NCBI RefSeq assembly: GCF_003070885.1
Contig: NZ_CP028913.1
Location: 2,790,001 to 2,854,000 of the forward strand
DNA from: Agromyces badenianii
GTDB taxonomy: Bacteria > Actinomycetota > Actinomycetes > Actinomycetales > Microbacteriaceae
DNA: 64,000 bases
Direction: 5' to 3'
The notes beneath the pieces were generated by a model. It had not been told where the DNA came from, did not search any database, and saw only the letters and a program-made list of their open reading frames with translations. Positions 56,923-64,000 of the stretch are shown here, piece by piece; positions within the stretch are counted from its first letter, which is position 1, and every line of letters starts with the position of its first letter. The position numbers and the translations under genes were made by a program.

Positions 56923-57918
56923 TCAGGCCGGGGCGGGCACGCGCCGGCGGGGCAGGCGCAGCCGCCCCTGCGCGAGCAGGATGCCGAGGAGCACGAGCAC
57001 CGCGCCGATCGGCTCGTGCCACGAGAAGCGCTCGCCGAGCAGCAGCACCCCGAGCGCGACGCCCACGACCGGGGTGACGTAGGTGACCGTCGACGCGTTG
57101 GTCGGGCCCCAGGCGCGCAGCACGTTGATGTTCCAGATGTAGGCGAGGCCCGTGCCGAGCACGCCGAGCGTCAGCAGCGAGCCGACGATCGCCGGGTCGA
57201 GCGCCACCGGCTGCCACGCGACGATCGGCGTCGCGACGAGCATGATCGCGCCCGCGATGCCGATGTTCAGGAACGCGAACGTGGCCGGCGCGATCGGCCG
57301 CGTGCTCAGGAATTTGCGCGTGTACCCGAACGTGAAGCCGTAGCAGACCGCCGCGCCGAGGCACGCGAGTTGTCCGAGCAGGCTCCCCGTGAGCGCGGCG
57401 TACTGCCACGGCCCGATGATCACGAGCACGCCGGCGATGCCGACGACCACGCCCGCCCACTGGGCGAACGCGAGCCGCTCGACGCGGAACGCGAGCGTCG
57501 CCATGAGCGCCGTCGTGATGGGCGTGACCGCGTTGTAGATCGAGGCGAGGCTCGACGAGACGTGCAGCTCGGCCCACGCGAAGAGCAGGTGGGGCACGAC
57601 GCATCCGCTGATCGCGATGACCGTGAAGTGCAGCCAGACGATCGGCTGCCTGGGCAGCACCGGGCCTCGCTCCCCCGTCGGCGACACCACGCGCGGGCGC
57701 ATCACGAGCACGATGAGGCCGAGGGTGAGGCCGCCGAGCACGAGGCGCGACCACGCGACTTGGGTGAAGCTCACGCCCTCGAGCGCGACCTTCATGAAGA
57801 GGAAGCTCGCCCCCCACACGACGCCCATGCCGAGGAACTGCAGCCACGTCGACAGCCGCGTCGGCTGCGACGGGGCGGATGCCGCGGCGACGGCGTTCGG
57901 GGCGGTGCGCGTGCTCAC
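56923..57918 (-). CDS. EamA/DMT-family transporter
   Basis: A 331-residue membrane protein with ten hydrophobic helices in two EamA repeats (first repeat FLGMGVVWGASFLFMKVAL..., second from LACLGAAVCYGFTFGYTRKFL). Such proteins usually export amino acids or other small metabolites. TACGCT is six bases before the GTG, giving a leaderless start. It diverges from the lipoamide dehydrogenase gene. Confidence 0.85.
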   Translation of the reverse strand: MSTRTAPNAVAAASAPSQPTRLSTWLQFLGMGVVWGASFLFMKVALEGVSFTQVAWSRLVLGGLTLGLIVLVMRPRVVSPTGERGPVLPRQPIVWLHFTVIAISGCVVPHLLFAWAELHVSSSLASIYNAVTPITTALMATLAFRVERLAFAQWAGVVVGIAGVLVIIGPWQYAALTGSLLGQLACLGAAVCYGFTFGYTRKFLSTRPIAPATFAFLNIGIAGAIMLVATPIVAWQPVALDPAIVGSLLTLGVLGTGLAYIWNINVLRAWGPTNASTVTYVTPVVGVALGVLLLGERFSWHEPIGAVLVLLGILLAQGRLRLPRRRVPAPA

Positions 57919-58060
57919 CGGTCGAGCGTACGCCCGGCCGGCGGCCGCCCGACACGGGTGCCGAGGTGCGTGTCCGGAATCCGCCGAAGGTCGACAGTCG
58001 TGCACGCGCCGCTCGGCGTCGGCTCGGCGTCGGCCCCTGCCGCTGGCGCGGCACCCCGCA

Positions 58061-58072
58061 TAGGCTGGCCGA

Positions 58073-58073
<1 letters not shown>
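58061..58073 (+). promoter_or_regulatory. -10 box of leaderless lpdA
   Basis: TAGGCT (58061-58066) plus six bases leads directly to the ATG at 58073. The same TAGGCT-N6-start arrangement precedes kynA and the Fur-family gene. Confidence 0.7.
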
Positions 58074-59473
<1,400 letters not shown>

Positions 59474-59509
59474 GCCGGCGATCGTCGGATCGAGACCCGA
59501 CGACGAAAA

Positions 59510-59552
59510 CGGGGGCGGATGCTGCAACTTGACGTTGCGACATCCGCCCCCG
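59510..59552. terminator. bidirectional hairpin between lpdA and the symporter gene
   Basis: CGGGGGCGGATG (59510-59521) pairs with CATCCGCCCCCG (59541-59552), with an inner GCAAC/GTTGC stem, between converging genes. Read rightward it is followed by CTTGTT. It includes one copy of the GGATGC motif. Confidence 0.8.
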
Positions 59553-59643
59553 CTTGTTCATTCGACACGGCATGGGCAGGCATTCCCGCCGTATCGAAGG
59601 GGGTCCCGGCGACGGGTGGAACGTCGCCGCCGCCGGGAGTCTC

Positions 59644-61257
59644 TCAGTGGCTCGTGGCCTTCTCGGCCCCGATTCCGGTGAGCGAGCGAACCTCCATCTC
59701 GGACTGCTTCGCGGGGTCTTCCTTCTTCTTGTCGAGCACCGTGCCGAGCCAGCCGAGGAAGAAGGCCAGCGGGATCGAGACGATGCCCGGGTTCGAGAGC
59801 GGGAAGATCGCGAAGTTGATCTCCTCGGTCTTCAGCATCGACGTCACGGAACCCGAGACGACCGGCGAGAAGATGATGAGGATGATCGCCGACGAGAGGC
59901 CGCCGTACATGCTCCACAGCGCGCCCTGGGTGGTGAAGCGCTTCCAGAAGAGCGAGTAGACGATCGTTGGCAGGTTCGCCGACGCCGCCACCGCGAACGC
60001 GAGCGCCACGAGGAACGCCACGTTCTGGCCGTTGGCCCCGATGCCGCCGATGATCGCGACGACACCGATGATGACCACCGTGCGACGGGCCACCTTGACC
60101 TCGGCACCCGGGCCGGGCTTGCCCTTCTTCACGACGCTCGCGTAGATGTCGTGGGCGAAGGATGCCGCCGCCGTGATCGTGAGGCCGGCGACGACCGCGA
60201 GGATCGTCGCGAAGGCGATCGCCGAGATCAGGCCGAGCAGCACCGGACCGCCGAGCTCGAACGCGAGCAGCGGAGCCGCCGAGTTCGGGCCGCCGGGGGC
60301 TGCCGCGATGACGTCGGCACCCACGAGTGCCGCTGCGCCGTAACCGAGCACGAGCGTGAACACGTAGAAGATGCCGATGAGCCAGATCGCCCAGACGACC
60401 GACTTGCGAGCCTCCTTGGCGGTGGGCACTGTGTAGAAGCGCATGAGCACGTGCGGCAGGGCCGCGGTGCCGAGCACGAGCGCGAGGCCCAGCGAGAGGA
60501 AGTCGACCTTCGCGATCTCGGAGACGCCGTACTTCATGCCCGGGTTCAGGATCTCGGGGTTGCCCGCGACCGCGACCGCGTTGTCGAGCAGCGTCGAGAA
60601 GTTGAATCCGTTGAGCGCGAGCACCCAGACCGTCATGACGCCGGCACCTGCGATCAGCAGGACCGCCTTGATGATCTGCACCCAGGTCGTGCCCTTCATG
60701 CCGCCGATGAGCACGTAGAGGATCATGAGCGCGCCCACGACGGTGATGACGAGCGCCTGGCCGACCTGGTCACCGATGCCGAGCAGGAGCGAGACGAGAC
60801 CGCCCGCACCGGCCATCTGCGCCAGCAGGTAGAAGAAGCACACGACGAGGGTCGTCGTCGCGGCGGCGATGCGCACGGGCTTCTGCTTGAGTCGGAACGA
60901 GAGCACGTCGGCCATCGTGAACTTGCCCGTGTTGCGGAGCAGCTCGGCGACGAGCAGCAACGCGACGAGCCAGGCCACGAGGAAGCCGATCGAGTAGAGG
61001 AACCCGTCGTACCCCGTGATCGCGATCGCGCCGACGATGCCGAGGAACGACGCCGCCGAGAGGTAGTCTCCGGCGATCGCCGAGCCGTTCTGGCCACCCG
61101 TGAAGGAGCGGCCTGCGGCGTAGTAGTCGGCGGCGGTCTTGTTGTTGCGGCTCGCGCGGAACACGATGATCATCGTGATCGCGACGAACGCGCCGAAGAT
61201 GGCGATGTTCAGCCAGGGCTCGCCGGGCGAGACGCTGGCGGCTTCGAAGTGGAGCAT
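59644..61257 (-). CDS. cation/acetate (monocarboxylate) symporter, ActP/MctC-like
   Basis: A 537-residue sodium/solute symporter-family permease with about thirteen helices. Family segments are ADYYAAGRSFTGGQNGSAIAGDYLSAASFLG near the start, YVLIGGMKGTTWVQIIKAVLL and VLMRFYTVPTAKEARKSV. ActP carries acetate and MctC carries acetate, pyruvate and propionate. It overlaps the DUF485 gene by one base (TGATG), a standard acetate-uptake pair. Confidence 0.9.
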   Translation of the reverse strand: MLHFEAASVSPGEPWLNIAIFGAFVAITMIIVFRASRNNKTAADYYAAGRSFTGGQNGSAIAGDYLSAASFLGIVGAIAITGYDGFLYSIGFLVAWLVALLLVAELLRNTGKFTMADVLSFRLKQKPVRIAAATTTLVVCFFYLLAQMAGAGGLVSLLLGIGDQVGQALVITVVGALMILYVLIGGMKGTTWVQIIKAVLLIAGAGVMTVWVLALNGFNFSTLLDNAVAVAGNPEILNPGMKYGVSEIAKVDFLSLGLALVLGTAALPHVLMRFYTVPTAKEARKSVVWAIWLIGIFYVFTLVLGYGAAALVGADVIAAAPGGPNSAAPLLAFELGGPVLLGLISAIAFATILAVVAGLTITAAASFAHDIYASVVKKGKPGPGAEVKVARRTVVIIGVVAIIGGIGANGQNVAFLVALAFAVAASANLPTIVYSLFWKRFTTQGALWSMYGGLSSAIILIIFSPVVSGSVTSMLKTEEINFAIFPLSNPGIVSIPLAFFLGWLGTVLDKKKEDPAKQSEMEVRSLTGIGAEKATSH

Positions 61258-61625
61258 CAGCGGTTCACCCCCGTGAAGGTCGCGCCCGACTCGATCTCAT
61301 CGCGGATGTCTTCCGCGATCGGGTCGAGCTCCCTGTTGGCGTAGCTGACGTACCAAGTGGTGACGGCGAACGTCGTGATGACCTGCGTGAGACCGAGCAG
61401 GATGGCGACGTTGACGCTGCCGAACACGGGCGTCGACATGAAGTCGTGCGCGTAGCCGGCGAGTAGGACGTAGGCGAGGTACCAGACGAGGCAGGCGCCG
61501 AGCACGGGGAAGACGAACTTCCGGTGCTTCGAACGCAGACGCTGGAACTCTTCGGATTTTTGCACCGCGCGGTAGTCGACGACCGGGGCCGTCTCGCTCT
61601 CCGCGCTCAGGGCTTCGTTGCCCAT
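61257..61625 (-). CDS. DUF485 membrane protein, symporter partner
   Basis: A 122-residue protein with two helices (FPVLGACLVWYLAYVLLAGYA and NVAILLGLTQVITTFAVTTWYV) preceded by the DUF485 signature SEEFQRLRSKHRKFVFP. It is encoded directly before ActP-type symporters in many bacteria. The ATG at 61625 has AAGGAGAG upstream. Divergent from the sensor kinase gene with a 194-base shared control region. Confidence 0.88.
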   Translation of the reverse strand: MGNEALSAESETAPVVDYRAVQKSEEFQRLRSKHRKFVFPVLGACLVWYLAYVLLAGYAHDFMSTPVFGSVNVAILLGLTQVITTFAVTTWYVSYANRELDPIAEDIRDEIESGATFTGVNR

Positions 61626-61819
61626 GGCGTCTCTCCTTCGGGGGTTGCAGCGAACCTGGGTCCGCCGCTTCGGATGTGCAGTGCACCTACTCTCGCGCTC
61701 CTGACAGGCCGCGTGGGGCGGTCGCCGCTCGTCGTCGCCGAACGGCATCCACGATGCGACGAACGGCGGGCGTCCGACGACGAGCGAAAGGAGCGGCGAC
61801 AGCGATTACGCTGTCGTGC

Positions 61820-63031
61820 ATGCCCGAGTCGATGTTGCTCGCCGCCGCCGTCGGTGCCGTCGGCGGCGCGCTCGCCGTCGGACTCGTGCTGTTCCTGCGG
61901 CGCATCGTGCTGGCATCCAAAGAGCTCGGCACCGATGCCGAGCAGGCGACGTACCAGACGCTGCACCTCGCATCGCGCGCGGCCAAGCACCTTCGCGGCG
62001 GCATCGACGAGCTCAATGCCATCCGCGCCGGCAAGCACCTGCGGGCGCTGCTCGGCTGCGAGAGCCTCGCCATCATCGATCGCACCGGCACGATCGCGAT
62101 CGACGGCGACGACGCGGTGCGGCCCGTGGCCGAGCGGCTCGCCGCCGCCGGCCTGGCCGGCGGCCGGCAGCAGGTGCAGCGCCGCATCCCGATCGGCTCG
62201 TGGGAGACGGATGCCGTCGTCGCCCCGATCATCGGCAGCACCGGGCCGCTCGGGGCGATCGTCGCCTTCGCCTCTCCCGTGCGCGCCGGCCTCGTGCGGG
62301 CGACCGGCGAGGTCGCCGACTGGGTCGCGGCCCAGGTCGAGCTCGGCGAGCTCGACGCGTCGCGCGCGGCCCTCGCCGAGGCCGAGGTGCGGGCGCTGCG
62401 CGCGCAGATCAGCCCGCACTTCATCTACAACTCGCTGAACGCGATCGCCTCGTTCATCAACACCGACCCGGCGCAGGCCCGCGAACTCGTGCTCGAGTTC
62501 GCCGACTTCACGCGCTACTCGTTCCGCCGGCACGGCGACTTCACGACGGTCGCCGAGGAGCTGCGCTCGATCGACAGCTACCTGCGGCTCGAGCGCGCCC
62601 GCTTCGGCGAGCGCCTGAAGGTGACGCTGCAGATCGCCCCCGAGGTGCTCTCGACCGTCGTGCCGTTCCTGTCGATCCAGCCGCTCGTCGAGAACGCCGT
62701 GCGGCACGGACTCGAGTCGAAGGAGGGCGGCGGGCGCATCACGATCACCGCCGACGACTCCGGCTCGTTCGCCGAGATCACCGTCGAAGACGACGGCGTC
62801 GGCATCGACCCCGAGGCCCTCGCGGCGGTGTTCGCCGGCGCCAAGGCGGGCGGCGAGCACGTGGGCCTGCGCAACGTCGACGCCCGCCTCCGGCAGGTGT
62901 ACGGCGACGACCACGGCCTCGTCGTCGAGACCAACATCGGCGCGGGCACGCTCGTGCGCATGCGGGTGCCGAAATCCGGTCCGAGACGACCCTCGGCAGG
63001 GGCGAGTCCCGATGGGAGACTGGAACCATGA
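61820..63031 (+). CDS. LytS-type sensor histidine kinase
   Basis: A 403-residue kinase. One N-terminal membrane helix (LLAAAVGAVGGALAVGLVLFL) is followed by a GAF-like sensor region (about residues 60-175), then the His_kinase domain with phospho-His200 in QISPHFIYNSLN and the ATPase end (SIQPLVENAVRHG, DDGVGI). The single helix differs from the multi-helix 5TM-LYT sensors. TACGCT lies seven bases before the ATG. The stop overlaps the response regulator start (ATGA). Confidence 0.9.
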   Translation: MPESMLLAAAVGAVGGALAVGLVLFLRRIVLASKELGTDAEQATYQTLHLASRAAKHLRGGIDELNAIRAGKHLRALLGCESLAIIDRTGTIAIDGDDAVRPVAERLAAAGLAGGRQQVQRRIPIGSWETDAVVAPIIGSTGPLGAIVAFASPVRAGLVRATGEVADWVAAQVELGELDASRAALAEAEVRALRAQISPHFIYNSLNAIASFINTDPAQARELVLEFADFTRYSFRRHGDFTTVAEELRSIDSYLRLERARFGERLKVTLQIAPEVLSTVVPFLSIQPLVENAVRHGLESKEGGGRITITADDSGSFAEITVEDDGVGIDPEALAAVFAGAKAGGEHVGLRNVDARLRQVYGDDHGLVVETNIGAGTLVRMRVPKSGPRRPSAGASPDGRLEP

Positions 63032-63774
63032 TCTCCGTGCTCATCGCCGATGACGAGCAACCTGCGATCGACGAACTGGCCTTCCTGCTCGGGCAGGATC
63101 CCCGGATCGGCATGATCCACCAGGCCTTGTCGGGCGCAGAGGCTATCCGCCTGCTCACCCGGGAGCCGGTCGACGCCGCATTCCTCGACATCCACATGCC
63201 CGGACTCACGGGGTTCGACCTCGCCCGCGCCCTCGCCCGGTTCGAGCACCGACCCGTGCTCGTCTTCGTCACCGCCGACGAAGAGGGGGCGATCGAGGCG
63301 TTCGACCTCGCCGCGGTCGACTACCTGCTGAAGCCCGTGCGCACCGAGCGGCTGCATCGTTCGGTCGGTCGCATCGCCGAGGCGCTGAAGGCCGGCTCGA
63401 CGAACCAGGCCGCCGCCGGGGCATCCGCAGAGCCCGAGATGATCGCCGTCACCCTCGGCGGCACGACCCGCATGATCCGCCGCGACGACGTGCGCTACGT
63501 GCAGGCGCAGGGCGACTACGCGCGACTGCACACCGAAGAGGCGAGCTATCTCGTGCGGGTGCCGATGAGCGACCTCGAGCGGCAGTGGGCCGATGCCGGA
63601 TTCGTGCGGGTGCACCGCTCGTACCTCGTGTCGTTGGCGCACCTCAGCCGCATCCGGCTGGGTTCCGACCACCCGAGCGTCACGGTGGGCCAGGCCGAGC
63701 TGCCGGTCAGCCGGCGGCTGCTGCCGGCACTGCGCGACCGGCTCGACCAGGCGATGATCCGGCCGAGGACGTAA
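63028..63774 (+). CDS. LytTR-family response regulator
   Basis: A 248-residue regulator: a receiver domain (about residues 1-118) with phospho-acceptor D54 in AAFLDIHMPG and Lys in LLKPV, then a LytTR DNA-binding domain (VRYVQAQGDYARLHTEEASYLVRVPMSDLERQW..FVRVHRSYLVSL is the region). It is coupled to the kinase, and probably controls the divergent symporter genes and the downstream gene, as BtsSR/YpdAB-type systems do for pyruvate transporters. Confidence 0.9.
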   Translation: MISVLIADDEQPAIDELAFLLGQDPRIGMIHQALSGAEAIRLLTREPVDAAFLDIHMPGLTGFDLARALARFEHRPVLVFVTADEEGAIEAFDLAAVDYLLKPVRTERLHRSVGRIAEALKAGSTNQAAAGASAEPEMIAVTLGGTTRMIRRDDVRYVQAQGDYARLHTEEASYLVRVPMSDLERQWADAGFVRVHRSYLVSLAHLSRIRLGSDHPSVTVGQAELPVSRRLLPALRDRLDQAMIRPRT

Positions 63775-63775
63775 C

Positions 63776-64000
63776 GTGGGCGAGTCGTCGAGCGAGCGAG
63801 CGGATGCCGCGGGGCCGCCGCCCCGGATCCGGGTCACCGCTCCGCGGCCCGGCGCGGCCGGGGCATCCATCGGACCGTTGCCGCAGCACGGCACCGGAGC
63901 GCCGACCAGTGACATCGCGGGAGTGTACGCGCGCTCGCTGATCCGCTCGCAGCTCCGGCTCGCGATCGTCTTCGCGGTCGGGTTCGGCATCGCGACGGCG
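63776..64000 (+). CDS. partial membrane protein gene running off the window
   Basis: The first 75 codons of a gene that starts with GTG two bases after the response regulator stop, with GAGG upstream. Residues 1-50 are Pro/Ala/Gly-rich; then SLIRSQLRLAIVFAVGFGIATA begins the first membrane helix. Position and tight spacing suggest a further subunit or symporter of the same uptake system. The 3' part is missing, so the family is open. Confidence 0.6.
   Translation, partial: MGESSSERADAAGPPPRIRVTAPRPGAAGASIGPLPQHGTGAPTSDIAGVYARSLIRSQLRLAIVFAVGFGIATA

Overview
The window looks like a chromosomal segment of a very GC-rich actinobacterium, most likely a member of the Microbacteriaceae (Agromyces/Microbacterium type). 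This rests on roughly 70 % GC by eye, strongly GC-ending codons, many leaderless genes whose start codon lies 5-9 bases after a TANNNT -10 box, actinobacterial families (DUF3073, DUF3817, F420-type luciferase-like oxidoreductase, YczR/YczE, ECF42 sigma with a DGPF-type partner) and a dense scatter of the hexamer GGATGC/GCATCC. I see no rRNA, tRNA, insertion sequence, prophage or CRISPR array.

Layout. 0.2-5.1 kb: a CPH-type copper ATPase and a small CopZ-like chaperone, each behind a CsoR-like operator, flanking a GH15 glycosidase. 5.1-11 kb: a YCII (DGPF-type) protein with its ECF42 sigma factor, then a large RND exporter. 11-16 kb: divergent YczR/YczE, a TipA-type MerR regulator, and a DUF4097-PadR pair behind an unusual cluster of dyads. 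16-22.5 kb: a GNAT enzyme, CopC with a membrane partner, a KimA-like potassium importer, a flavoprotein monooxygenase and DUF3073. 22.6-48 kb: a purine-dominated stretch with purM, purF, purD, purC, purS, purQ and purL, plus apt. It is interleaved with lspA, a leaderless kynurenine operon (kynA, amidohydrolase, kynU), katA with a Fur-family regulator, a dioxygenase-like VOC protein and others. 48-56 kb: small conserved membrane and hypothetical genes, an endonuclease/exonuclease/phosphatase-family protein, a phosphonate-type dehydrogenase/hydrolase pair, a chorismate mutase-SDR operon and a YtrA-type GntR/ABC operon. 57-64 kb: a DMT exporter, dihydrolipoyl dehydrogenase, and a DUF485/ActP-type symporter divergent from a LytS/LytTR two-component system and a gene cut by the window end.

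How the parts fit. Copper export (ATPase, CopZ, CopC) is one theme. De novo purine synthesis plus adenine salvage is the largest, although the genes are split into several units on both strands. Tryptophan catabolism to anthranilate is nearly complete, with an amidohydrolase where a formamidase would be expected. The lipoamide dehydrogenase and acetate/pyruvate-type symporter with its own LytSR-like system suggest C2/C3 carbon handling at the right end.

Most genes are ordinary. The less ordinary signals are in the non-coding sequence and codon context: a dispersed palindromic GGATGCC/GGCATCC motif that also forms intergenic hairpins, a family of GGAGGCAACG palindromic repeats at two loci, compact dyads at the DUF4097-PadR promoter, and many leaderless starts.
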